DNA from: Herbaspirillum sp. 3R11 | Lineage (GTDB): Bacteria; Pseudomonadota; Gammaproteobacteria; Burkholderiales; Burkholderiaceae_D | NCBI RefSeq assembly: GCF_004563925.1 | Contig: NZ_SPNJ01000002.1 | Location: 124,001-188,000, forward strand | Length of the DNA: 64,000 nt | Direction: 5' to 3' | In this document: positions 17,813 to 25,130 of the stretch, piece after piece | Position numbering within the stretch: the stretch's first letter is position 1 | Layout: each line of letters opens with the position of its first letter | Notes under the pieces: model-generated | Seen by the model: the letters and a program-made list of their open reading frames with translations, nothing else | Told to the model about the DNA's origin: nothing | Database searches by the model: none | Position numbers and translations under genes: made by a program

Positions 17813-19216
17813 ATGTCGCAACTCAACACCAATCCTGCTGCCAACGCAGTCTCCCGCAACCCGGCCACCGGCGAGCTGATCGCCACCTATGCGTTCCAGA
17901 CCCCCGCCGAGGTGGAGCGCCTGTTGGACGACAACGCCGCCGCCTATCGCCTGTGGCGCGCCACGCCGATGGCCGAACGCGTCGCGGCCTATCGCCGCCT
18001 TGCCGAAGCGCTGCGTCAAAACGCCGAAAACCTGGCAGCCGTCATCACGGCCGAAATGGGCAAGACGATTTCCGCGGCCCGTGCAGAAGTCGCAAAATGC
18101 GCCGCCACCATCGACTGGATCGCCGAAAACGGTCCAGCCATCCTGGCGGACGAGCCGGTCGCCGTGGACGGCAACGATCAGGTGCATGTATCTTACCTGC
18201 CGATCGGCAGCATCCTGGCCGTCATGCCATGGAATTTTCCGTTGTGGCAGGTGGTGCGCGCCTCCGGTCCGATCATGTTGTCCGGCAACGGCTTCATTCT
18301 CAAGCATGCACCCAACGTAATGGGCTCGGCCTACGCCCTGCAGCGTATGTATGAAAGCGCCGGCTTCCCCGCAGGCTTGTTCGCCAACCTGAATGCCGAC
18401 AACGACACCGTGGCCCACGTGATCGACGATCCGCGCGTTGCCGCCGTCACGCTCACCGGCAGCATGCGTGCCGGCGCCGCGGTCGCAGCGCTGGCCGGCA
18501 AGGCGCTCAAGAAGAGCCTGCTGGAACTCGGCGGCGCCGATGCCTTCATCGTGCTGGCCGACGCCAACGTTGATCTGGCCGTGCAGGCCGCAATCGAGGC
18601 ACGTTTCCAGAATGCCGGACAAGTCTGTCTTGCGGCCAAGCGTTTCATTCTGGAGCGGCCCGTTGCGGAAGAATTCACGCGCAAATTCGTCGCCGCCGCC
18701 GGTCGGCTGAAGGCTGGCGATCCGCTCGATCCTTCGACCACGATGGGTCCGATGGCGCGCAACGACTTGCGCGACGAACTGCACAACCAGGTCGAACGCT
18801 CAATTGCCGCCGGCGCCACGCTGCTGTTGGGCGGTCACAAGATGGAAGGCCCCGGCAATTTCTATGCGCCGACGGTACTGGCCGATGTCAGCCCCGGCAT
18901 GGCGGTGTTTGACGAAGAGACCTTCGGGCCGGTTGCCGCCATCACCGTCGCCGAAGACGCCGAGCACGCCATTGAACTGGCCAACACCAGCGACTACGGC
19001 CTGGGAGGCAGCCTGTGGACCAACGACGTGGCTCGCGCCCAGCGCATCGCCCGTCGCCTGGAAACCGGCGGTGTCTTCATCAACGGCTTTTCCGCATCGA
19101 ATCCGCGTATTCCGGTCGGCGGCGTCAAGAAGAGCGGCTATGGCCGCGAGTTGTCGCATTTTGGCTTGCGCGAATTCACCAACGCGCAGGCAGTCTGGGC
19201 CAAGACCGTCGGCTGA
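17813..19216 (+). CDS. NAD(P)-dependent aldehyde dehydrogenase, succinate-semialdehyde type
   Basis: A 467-residue ALDH of the short Sad/YneI-like succinate-semialdehyde dehydrogenase branch. It starts directly with SRNPATGELIATY, has the cofactor segment MPWNFPLWQVVRASGP, the general base Glu in LELGGADAF, the catalytic Cys in NAGQVCLAAKR, and the C-terminal SGYGRELSHFGLREFTN. It oxidises succinate semialdehyde or a similar omega-oxo acid. An ACGGAGG ribosome site precedes the ATG. It may form an operon with the secreted hydrolase after it (86-bp gap). Confidence 0.88.
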   Translation: MSQLNTNPAANAVSRNPATGELIATYAFQTPAEVERLLDDNAAAYRLWRATPMAERVAAYRRLAEALRQNAENLAAVITAEMGKTISAARAEVAKCAATIDWIAENGPAILADEPVAVDGNDQVHVSYLPIGSILAVMPWNFPLWQVVRASGPIMLSGNGFILKHAPNVMGSAYALQRMYESAGFPAGLFANLNADNDTVAHVIDDPRVAAVTLTGSMRAGAAVAALAGKALKKSLLELGGADAFIVLADANVDLAVQAAIEARFQNAGQVCLAAKRFILERPVAEEFTRKFVAAAGRLKAGDPLDPSTTMGPMARNDLRDELHNQVERSIAAGATLLLGGHKMEGPGNFYAPTVLADVSPGMAVFDEETFGPVAAITVAEDAEHAIELANTSDYGLGGSLWTNDVARAQRIARRLETGGVFINGFSASNPRIPVGGVKKSGYGRELSHFGLREFTNAQAVWAKTVG

Positions 19217-19301
19217 GCCAGATCACGTCCAGTTTTTTCAGTTGCCATTGTCGCAACGCTACGCTTCCACATCATTTCTTAATTTATTCAGGAGTATGAA
19301 A

Positions 19302-20078
19302 ATGAACACCATCACCCGCATCGCTTCCGCCCTCACTCTCGCTTTGATGGCGGCCCTCAACAATCCCGCCATGGCCGAGCCGGTCAAGAACATCGTCCTG
19401 GTCCATGGATTCTTTGCCGACGGCTCAGGCTGGCAAGGCGTAGCGAAGATACTCACGCGCGACGGCTATAACGTCGCCGTGGTACAGGAGCCGGAAACCT
19501 CGTTCGCTGAAGACGTGAAAGTCACCACGCGGGCCATCAATGCCTTCGACGGCAAAAGCATCCTGGTCGGTCACAGCTATGGCGGCATGGTGATCACTGA
19601 GGCCGGCGTCAACCCCAAGGTCGCAGGCCTGGTCTACGTCTCCGCCTTCCAGCCCGACGCAGGTGAGAGCTTGTTGAATCTGGTCAAGAAAACGCCGCCG
19701 GCGAGCGACTCCATCAAGGCCACCGCCGACGGCTATCTGTATGTCGATCCGGCACGATTCCATGCTGATTTCGCCGCCGACCTATCGGCAGCCGACGCCA
19801 GGTTCATGGCCATGTCGCAGGTGATGCCGACCGTTCAGACGGCCGGTGCCCCGGTCACACAGGTCGCCTGGAAAAGCAAGCCGAGCTGGGCTGTGATCAC
19901 GACCGCCGACCGCACTGTCAATCCAGAACTGCAACGCTTCATGGCGGCGCGCGCCGGCAGCAAGGTGGTTGAGCTTGACGGCAGCCACGCCGCGTTCATC
20001 GCGCATCCCGAAGCGGTGGCGCAAGTGATCGAGCAGGCCGCGGCCGTTGCCGACAAGCAGGCCGGACGTCCATTTTAA
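19302..20078 (+). CDS. Secreted alpha/beta-hydrolase
   Basis: A 258-residue hydrolase with a signal peptide (hydrophobic core ALTLALMAALNNPAMA, cleavage before EPVKN). Motifs are VLVHGFFADGSGW (oxyanion hole), GHSYGG with nucleophile Ser92, a late Asp in TTADRTVNP and His in DGSHAAFIAHP. This pattern matches the plant-MES/esterase-like group of small hydrolases. ATG 19302 is preferred over 19296 because AGGAG at 19290-19294 is 7 nt away. It is likely periplasmic. It converges with the binding-protein gene across a hairpin at 20101-20136. Confidence 0.86.
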   Translation: MNTITRIASALTLALMAALNNPAMAEPVKNIVLVHGFFADGSGWQGVAKILTRDGYNVAVVQEPETSFAEDVKVTTRAINAFDGKSILVGHSYGGMVITEAGVNPKVAGLVYVSAFQPDAGESLLNLVKKTPPASDSIKATADGYLYVDPARFHADFAADLSAADARFMAMSQVMPTVQTAGAPVTQVAWKSKPSWAVITTADRTVNPELQRFMAARAGSKVVELDGSHAAFIAHPEAVAQVIEQAAAVADKQAGRPF

Positions 20079-20100
20079 AGAGTGTGGATGAATTCTCTGG

Positions 20101-20136
20101 CGCTGCTACATCACTTGATATGGCGATGTAGCAGCG
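20101..20136. terminator. Bidirectional hairpin between convergent genes
   Basis: The arms CGCTGCTACATC and GATGTAGCAGCG are perfectly complementary (12 bp) with a 12-nt loop. They lie between the convergent hydrolase (stop 20078) and binding-protein (stop 20152) genes. There is no clear T-run. Confidence 0.6.
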
Positions 20137-20151
20137 GCCTTCGGATCCGCT

Positions 20152-21105
20152 TTATTTCTTCTTGATCGTCGACAGCTGCTCTTTCGGTATCGGAGCATAG
20201 TCAGCCGGATTCGGCGAGTTCGAGATCTTGGCGATGGCGGCCTGTGTCTCCGGGCTCATCGGCCAGTTCAGGTTCTGTCCGTGGGGCAGCGCCGGAGACT
20301 GGAACCACTTCGCGTAGATCTTGTTGATGTCGCCCGACTTGAAGATCGTGCTGATGCTGGTGTCGACGATTTGTTTGAACGCAGGATCGTTCTTGCGGTA
20401 AATCAGGCCGAACGGTTCGACCGACAGCGCTTCCTTTCCGACCACCAGTTCGTTGCTGATCTTGCTCCCGCCCGCCAGGGATGCCAACACGATATCGTCG
20501 TTGATGAATGCGGCGGCCCGGCCGGTTTCCACCAGCAACATTCCTTCCGCCGTATCGCGTGAGGCAATGATGTCGATACCCAGTTTCTGCTCATCGTTCA
20601 GTGTACTGACCATCTTGATGTGGGTGGTTCCGCTATTGATGGCCAGCTTCTTTCCACGCAAATCTGCCAGCGTCGTGATGTTGCTGCTGCGCTTGCTCAG
20701 GATGCGCGAGCCGCTCACATAGTAGGTCGGCGAAAACTCCACGATGTTCTGACGTTCGGCGGTATTGGTGGTGTTGCCGCATTCGATATCCACGGTGCCG
20801 TTCTGGATCAATGGAATGCGGCTGGAAGAGGTCACCGGCAACATGGAAATATTCAGCTGCGACATGCCCAGCTTGCGTTGAATATTCTTGGCGATGGCCA
20901 GGCATAGATCTACCGCATAGCCTTCATAACTCTGTTTGTCATTCAGGTAAGAAAATGGTTTCGTCGAATCGCGGACACCAAGCACCAGAACGCCTTTTTC
21001 TTTGATCTTCTTCAGGGTCCCGGTCAATTCTTCGTCCGCGGCGGCGTGGGCAATGTGTACTACCTGGCTGCTCAGGAGGCAGAGCGCCATGATGATTTTT
21101 TTCAT
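20152..21105 (-). CDS. Periplasmic amino-acid binding protein, GltI-like (orphan)
   Basis: A 317-residue family-3 solute-binding protein with a signal peptide (MALCLLSSQVVHIAHA). It carries the GltI hallmarks: GTLKKIKEKGVLVLGVRDSTKPFSYL, then PLIQNGTVDIECGNTTNTAERQ, and ALSVEPFGLIYRKNDPAF. Glutamate/aspartate binding is likely. No permease or ATPase gene is adjacent; a VOC gene lies upstream in the same operon and a LysR gene is divergent. A clear paralogue lies at 40532-41440 inside the lower-GC island, also without permeases. Confidence 0.9.
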   Translation of the reverse strand: MKKIIMALCLLSSQVVHIAHAAADEELTGTLKKIKEKGVLVLGVRDSTKPFSYLNDKQSYEGYAVDLCLAIAKNIQRKLGMSQLNISMLPVTSSSRIPLIQNGTVDIECGNTTNTAERQNIVEFSPTYYVSGSRILSKRSSNITTLADLRGKKLAINSGTTHIKMVSTLNDEQKLGIDIIASRDTAEGMLLVETGRAAAFINDDIVLASLAGGSKISNELVVGKEALSVEPFGLIYRKNDPAFKQIVDTSISTIFKSGDINKIYAKWFQSPALPHGQNLNWPMSPETQAAIAKISNSPNPADYAPIPKEQLSTIKKK

Positions 21106-21130
21106 TTTCTTTTCCCTTGAAATTCAATAA

Positions 21131-21553
21131 TTACTTGGCAAAGATGTAGTCCATATTGGCGAAGGACTTGAACTCCAGCGCATTGCCGGACGGATCCAGG
21201 AAAAACATCGTGGCCTGCTCGCCCACTTCACCCTTGAAGCGGATGTACGGCTCGATGATGAATTTGATATTGGCAGCCTTCAGTTTTTCCGCCAGGGCTT
21301 CCCATTCAGGCAAGGCCAGGATCGCGCCGAAATGACGCGACGGCACGTCATGGTCATCTACCGCATTGCTGACGCTGAAACCGGTTTCTTCCGGTGCCAG
21401 ATGCGCCACCAGTTGGTGACCGTAGAAATTGAAATCCACCCATTTCTCGGAACTGCGACCTTCCGGGCAGCCCAGTAAATCGCCATAGAAAGCGCGCGCC
21501 TCGGCAATGTCCTTCACGGGGAAAGCCAAATGGAATAGCGATGTCGATGTCAT
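21131..21553 (-). CDS. VOC-family dioxygenase-like protein
   Basis: A 140-residue VOC protein: [23 protein letters not shown], then [12 protein letters not shown], and the closing [15 protein letters not shown]. The metal-ligand positions (His near residue 7, His in FYGHQ, Glu in ALEFK) look retained, so an extradiol-type or glyoxalase-type metal site is plausible. ATG 21553 is chosen since AGAAGG is 7 nt upstream; a TTG at 21559 is too close to it. It is cotranscribed with the GltI-like gene (25-bp gap) and divergent from a LysR gene. Confidence 0.86.
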   Translation of the reverse strand: MTSTSLFHLAFPVKDIAEARAFYGDLLGCPEGRSSEKWVDFNFYGHQLVAHLAPEETGFSVSNAVDDHDVPSRHFGAILALPEWEALAEKLKAANIKFIIEPYIRFKGEVGEQATMFFLDPSGNALEFKSFANMDYIFAK

Positions 21554-21721
21554 TTTCAATCCTTCTGTTGATGTCGGTTAATGCTGCGCGGCAATGCGCA
21601 GCGCGAATGGAAATACAGCGCATGACCCTGCGAGTGGAAAGGGATTGAGGCAGTCTAAATACATAAATTTATAATGTAAAATTCTGTATTTTCGTCTTTC
21701 ATATTCATATTTTTCATAAGC

Positions 21722-22645
21722 ATGATTCGCTATCTGAAGACATTTATCGCCGCCGCGCGGCTCGGTTCCTTCTCGACCGCCGGTGCCAGGCTCGGTTTGA
21801 CGCAATCGGCGGTGAGCATGCAAATCAGGCGACTTGAAGATGAGTTGAACTGCGAACTCTTCACGCGCGTGGGCAAGACGGTCACCGTCAGCGAGCACGG
21901 CAAGGAGCTGTTCGTCACTGCAGAAGAGATAGTGCGGCTGTTCGAATCCATGAAAGGCCAGACCGAAGTTGCTGCCACCCGGGGAAAGATCGACATCGGC
22001 GCTATCTCCACCGTGCAGATCGGATTGCTTCCCGCCGTGCTGGCCGATTTCTGCAAGGAACTGCCGCTGGTCGAAGTGAACGTGGTGCCGGGCACCTCGG
22101 TGCAACTGATGTCGCAGATCGACAGCAACGACTTGTCGCTGGCGGTCATGATTCGTCCCAATCTGAAAATGACCAAGGGCCTGAAATGGACCACCATGCT
22201 GCGCGAAACCTATGTCGTCATCGCCCCCAACTCTGCGCGTGAGACCTCGATCAAGGCCTTGCTGGAGTCGCATCCGTTTTTGCGTTACAGCCGCCGGTCC
22301 TACGGCGGACAGCTGGTCGACCGCTATCTGAAGCGGACCCGCTTGCAGGTGAATGACAGCATGGAGCTCGATGAACCGATGGTCATTATCGAGATGGTGA
22401 GGAAGGGACTGGGAGTGGCGATCATTCCCTACGACCTGGCCGCCGGCGCCTCCATCCGCAAGGTGCGCGTCTTGCCGTTGGAAGGGGAGGGGTTCTTCAG
22501 GGAGATCGGTGTTTTGCAACGCGTGACACCGACGCCAAGCGTGGTGGTGTCCACGCTGATGGAGTGTATTTCGCGTGCGGCTCAGGCGAAGGAGGAGAGC
22601 AGCATGCAGACGTTGAAGGCGGATATCGGGAAAGGGATGCGTTAG
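21722..22645 (+). CDS. LysR-family transcriptional regulator
   Basis: A 307-residue LTTR. The HTH region reads FIAAARLGSFSTAGARLGLT, then QSAVSMQIRRLEDELNC. The effector domain follows with the usual IDIGAISTVQIGLLP opening. It is divergent from the VOC-binding-protein operon (168 bp between starts) and is its probable regulator. The intergenic region is AT-rich, with several ATTTATAATGTAAAA-like stretches where a promoter is likely. Confidence 0.9.
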   Translation: MIRYLKTFIAAARLGSFSTAGARLGLTQSAVSMQIRRLEDELNCELFTRVGKTVTVSEHGKELFVTAEEIVRLFESMKGQTEVAATRGKIDIGAISTVQIGLLPAVLADFCKELPLVEVNVVPGTSVQLMSQIDSNDLSLAVMIRPNLKMTKGLKWTTMLRETYVVIAPNSARETSIKALLESHPFLRYSRRSYGGQLVDRYLKRTRLQVNDSMELDEPMVIIEMVRKGLGVAIIPYDLAAGASIRKVRVLPLEGEGFFREIGVLQRVTPTPSVVVSTLMECISRAAQAKEESSMQTLKADIGKGMR

Positions 22646-22755
22646 GAGTCGCGGCAGGCTCCACGTCAGGCGTGCACGTCCTGAGAGCAACTGGTTTCGA
22701 AGGCGATTTGACCTCACCTGAAATGAACGGTCTCCCTTAAAAGAGATGTCTTTCA

Positions 22756-22804
22756 TTTTAGGTTCGCACATGTCGATGCTGACTGCAGCGAATAACGTTG
22801 GTCG
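22756..22804 (+). repeat. Solitary copy of the island's terminal repeat motif
   Basis: TTTTAGGTTCGCA at 22756-22768 matches TTTTACGGTCGCA of the right island end in 11 of 13 positions. GCTGACTGCA plus GAATAACGTTGGTCG ending at 22804 matches 42965-42991 in 24 of 27. Orientation is the same as the right end (42929-42991). It lies 10 bp before the first palindromic repeat at 22814. Confidence 0.7.
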
Positions 22805-22813
22805 GACACGGAG

Positions 22814-22837
22814 GTCCGTTTCTGGCCGATTGCGGAC
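22814..22837. repeat. 24-bp palindromic repeat, copy 1
   Basis: It starts GTCCGTT and ends TTGCGGAC around a central TGGCCGA. Its last base is the first base of the stop codon complement of the small membrane-protein gene. The family consensus is GTCCGCT, then TGGCCGA, then AGCGGAC. Confidence 0.8.
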
Positions 22838-23130
22838 TAAATTTTACTTTCACGCCATCGGCGAAACATCCAGGCGCTCAAGCAGAGTAGTCCTGGCAGG
22901 GTAAGAGCAGATAAAGTCTTTAGCAACAGCTGCCGAGATAGCGGGTCTTGCGGAGTACCTGCAGTCAAGGACGACACAAATTGGTCTATGCCAAACCAAA
23001 CAAGAACTACTACGGGCATCACTAGAATCCACAACTTACGGTTACCTCGGCCAACAATCGCAAAAGAAATTGCACCCAAGAATAGAACGATCAATATCGG
23101 AACTATCAAAAAGATAGGGTGAAAATACAT
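22837..23130 (-). CDS. Small hypothetical membrane protein
   Basis: A 97-residue protein with three likely membrane helices: about residues 5-26 (FLIVPILIVLFLGAISFAIV), 33-50 (LWILVMPVVVLVWFGIDQF) and 72-90 (LSALTLPGLLCLSAWMF), then a basic tail. No family recognised. It is flanked on both sides by copies of the 24-bp palindrome, and the downstream copy touches the stop codon. AT content is higher than in the neighbouring LysR gene, consistent with foreign origin. Confidence 0.65.
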   Translation of the reverse strand: MYFHPIFLIVPILIVLFLGAISFAIVGRGNRKLWILVMPVVVLVWFGIDQFVSSLTAGTPQDPLSRQLLLKTLSALTLPGLLCLSAWMFRRWRESKI

Positions 23131-23164
23131 GCGATAAATCCTTCTGAGTTATTGAAGAGTCGTG

Positions 23165-23188
23165 GTCCGCTATTGGCCGAAAGCAGCC
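23165..23188. repeat. 24-bp palindromic repeat, copy 2
   Basis: It starts GTCCGCTATTGGCCGAA and ends AGCAGCC. It lies 35 bp upstream of the membrane-protein start (23130) and 17 bp downstream of the Imm22-like reading frame end. The right arm is degraded compared with copies 1, 3 and 4. Confidence 0.75.
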
Positions 23189-23204
23189 CTGTTCCTTCGG
23201 CCCA

Positions 23205-23595
23205 TCACTTAACGTACTGAAACACGCCTAAAAATATTGGGTCATCCTGAGTTGCCCGTTTGACCGCTTGAGGGTTGTATGCAAAATCGTACTGAACGAC
23301 AATGCGCCGGGCTCTCTCAATACTAATGGCGCGCGCAGCTGTAATAACTTCTTTCGCAAGAAGGCGAATACGATATGTCTAACAATAAGCTCGAAATATC
23401 GGCCTCCTCATCGTTAAACGAATTACTCTCTTGGTCGCTCAAGCGATAATAACCAACACCGCACAAATCTTGGAGGGTGTCTATGTTTTCATCTTCAGTG
23501 CGAGCCTTCAGGCCAAGCCAAACAGACACAACGTCTTTCTCGTCAAATCCTTGAGAATAGAAATCTTCGTCATCCGTATAATCTCGCCGCGCCAT
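23205..23595 (-). pseudogene. Imm22-like immunity protein gene, frameshifted
   Basis: The first frame (23595 down to about 23359) encodes EKDVVSVWLGLKARTEDE, then LCGVGYYRLSD and DISYSPS. From about 23360 the family-like sequence continues in another frame (stop TGA at 23205-23207) as LAKEVITAARAISIERARR, then VVQYDFAYNP and FLGVFQYVK. Joined, the two halves give a protein of about 130 residues resembling immunity protein 22 (DUF4284) of polymorphic-toxin systems. The unshifted frame ends at 23323 in an unrelated tail (CERSYYSCARH). A 1-nt loss, or a sequencing error, near 23355-23361 explains it. No cognate toxin is nearby. Confidence 0.65.
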
Positions 23596-23632
23596 ATTAT
23601 TCCTTACGTATCCATTTCAGCTGCACGGCAAA

Positions 23633-23656
23633 GTCCGCTCCTGGCCGGAAGCAGAC
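23633..23656. repeat. 24-bp palindromic repeat, copy 3
   Basis: It starts GTCCGCTCCTGGCCGGA and ends AGCAGAC. As in copy 1, its last base is the first base of the stop codon complement of the next minus-strand gene (the GNAT, stop 23656-23658). It lies 37 bp upstream of the Imm22-like start. Confidence 0.8.
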
Positions 23657-24066
23657 TAGGTGATTCGCAAAAACATTCCAGCCTTTTGAGGCGGCATTGA
23701 GACCTCAAAGCCGTACTGTTTATAAAATTCAGGCGTTCCGTGATCGGCCATCAGGCTGACGTATGCCGTTGCTGGCGCGGTCTCATGGATAAATGCCATT
23801 AGACGCTCCATGATCATGCGACCGAGTCCCTTCTTTTGATGATCCGGCAGGACAGCAATATCCACTACTTCAAAGAAACACCCGCCGTCACCGACTACTC
23901 TTCCAATTCCTACCGGCGTGTCTGCAGCGTACACAATGACACTGAATAGGCCGTTCTTCAGGCCAATGGTGGCAGCTTCAATAGATTTTCTGCTAAGCCC
24001 TGCGGCCAACCTTATTTCTATGTAAGTGGTTGCATCAGGTACTTCTTCGCGAAGGTAATAGTCCAT
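23656..24066 (-). CDS. GNAT-family N-acetyltransferase
   Basis: A 136-residue acetyltransferase. The acetyl-CoA site is visible as VDIAVLPDHQKKGLGRMIME (motif A with QxxGxG-type loop), followed by YVSLMADHGTPEFYKQYGFEV (motif B). It resembles the small stand-alone GNATs found in gene cassettes and toxin or antibiotic loci; the substrate is unknown. It is flanked by palindrome copies 3 and 4 and is AT-richer than the surroundings. Confidence 0.85.
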   Translation of the reverse strand: MDYYLREEVPDATTYIEIRLAAGLSRKSIEAATIGLKNGLFSVIVYAADTPVGIGRVVGDGGCFFEVVDIAVLPDHQKKGLGRMIMERLMAFIHETAPATAYVSLMADHGTPEFYKQYGFEVSMPPQKAGMFLRIT

Positions 24067-24105
24067 TTTCGAAACAAGAATGAGAAAAGGTAATTATATG
24101 GGGAT

Positions 24106-24129
24106 GTCCGTTCCTGGCCGATAGCGGAC
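24106..24129. repeat. 24-bp palindromic repeat, copy 4
   Basis: It starts GTCCGTTCCTGGCCGA and ends TAGCGGAC, the best-preserved copy. It lies 40 bp upstream of the GNAT start (24066), the same spacing as copies 2 and 3 from their genes. Confidence 0.8.
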
Positions 24130-24191
24130 CGTCGAGGCATAAAGTCCCTCTGGCTGGACACCAGGCCTTTTTCGCGATCTGCAAAACTGCC

Positions 24192-24227
24192 AATTAGCGT
24201 TGAAATTAGCGCTGAAATTAGCGTTGA
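24192..24227 (-). repeat. Three 12-bp tandem units across a stop codon
   Basis: Units AATTAGCGTTGA, AATTAGCGCTGA, AATTAGCGTTGA. On the minus strand each unit contains CGCTAA, so the TAA stop of the lipoprotein hydrolase (24218-24220) is repeated in frame every 12 bp. Confidence 0.85.
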
Positions 24228-25063
24228 GTTCGTTTCCACAATGACGGCCAGGTTTGCACCCAACAACATTGGTGATCGAATCCTGCCTGCTCGATTACCC
24301 TGACTTGCGCCGGCCCGGCGAAGCGCGACGCAAAGGCCTTGATCAAGGCTGGCGGAATGACCCGGTCGCGGTCGCCGGCGAAGTGCACTTGCGGCACCTT
24401 CCTGAGCGCATCCACGACATCTACCGGATCGAGCGAGCCATCCAATGCACGAATGCGGTGATACGCCGTCCACGCTCGATGGTCGAGATTGCCGGCGACG
24501 GTAATGACCTGCGTAATATCCTGCCGCCGTGCCGCGCTCAACAGCGCCACCGCCGCGCCACCCGAATAGCCGACCAATGTCAGATCATGTGCGCCGTACG
24601 TTTGCTTGAGGCGATCCAGCGCGAGACCAGTCGATGCAATCACTTCCGGTGCGAAGCGCTGTTCGGTCCAATAGCGTTGTGCGCATCCGCTCGCTTCGGC
24701 GTCGATATATTGGCAAGGGCGTCCGAGATAGGCGACGTTGCCTGTCGGTTGGGCCAGCGCCAGTCGCAAGGCCAGCGGCTGTTGCGGAGTGGGGTCGCGC
24801 GAAGGCAGGTCGCCGCTGATCCACGCCAGACCATCTCCTTCGATGTAGACGGTCAGATGCGCAGCGCGTTGTTGCTGTGACGGCGCATAAGACATCAAGG
24901 TGAAGGGGCCCGCCGCAATGGCTTGCGCCTGCCAGCCTTGTTCCCGCGCTAGCGCATCGGTCGCGCTGCGCCGTTGCTCCGGGCTGGGCAGGGATGCACA
25001 CGCCGCCAGCAAGGCGATCATCATGATGCAGCACGCGCGAATGGTGTTGGTCTTTCCGGTCAT
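24218..25063 (-). CDS. Lipoprotein alpha/beta-hydrolase
   Basis: A 281-residue protein with a lipoprotein signal: a hydrophobic run (CCIMMIALLAACASL) with the lipobox LLAAC. The mature part carries VYIEGDGLAWISG (oxyanion-type segment), a nucleophile elbow GYSGGAAVA, FAGDRDRVIPP (acidic residue) and GFDHQCCW (His). It is an outer-membrane or periplasmic lipid-anchored hydrolase, close to uncharacterised proteobacterial homologues. ATG 25063 is preferred; a TTG at 25078 would add five residues. Its end carries the 12-bp repeat. Confidence 0.83.
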   Translation of the reverse strand: MTGKTNTIRACCIMMIALLAACASLPSPEQRRSATDALAREQGWQAQAIAAGPFTLMSYAPSQQQRAAHLTVYIEGDGLAWISGDLPSRDPTPQQPLALRLALAQPTGNVAYLGRPCQYIDAEASGCAQRYWTEQRFAPEVIASTGLALDRLKQTYGAHDLTLVGYSGGAAVALLSAARRQDITQVITVAGNLDHRAWTAYHRIRALDGSLDPVDVVDALRKVPQVHFAGDRDRVIPPALIKAFASRFAGPAQVRVIEQAGFDHQCCWVQTWPSLWKRTQR

Positions 25064-25078
25064 GTCTCTATCGGTCAA

Positions 25079-25109
25079 TAAAAAGGCCTGCGAGATTGTC
25101 GCAGGCCTT
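25079..25109 (-). terminator. Intrinsic terminator of the autotransporter gene
   Basis: The arms AAGGCCTGCGA (25083-25093) and TCGCAGGCCTT (25099-25109) pair perfectly over 11 bp with a 5-nt loop. On the minus strand a run of five T follows, 22 bp after the autotransporter stop. It also overlaps the 5' region of the next gene. Confidence 0.85.
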
Positions 25110-25130
25110 CTCTGTCAGGACGAGTGACGA

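Noticed and set aside
21578..22771. 397-codon minus-strand open frame over the LysR gene
   Set aside because: Shadow of the LysR gene at 21722-22645; Arg/His/Gln-rich with no family features.
22756..24129. Integron attC sites in the cassette-like patch
   Set aside because: No paired RYYYAAC/GTTRRRY core sites of proper spacing were found around the genes; the repeats are simple 24-bp palindromes.
24018..24473. 151-codon minus-strand frame between the GNAT and lipoprotein genes
   Set aside because: It overlaps the coding end of the lipoprotein hydrolase, a tandem repeat and a palindromic repeat; translation is not protein-like.
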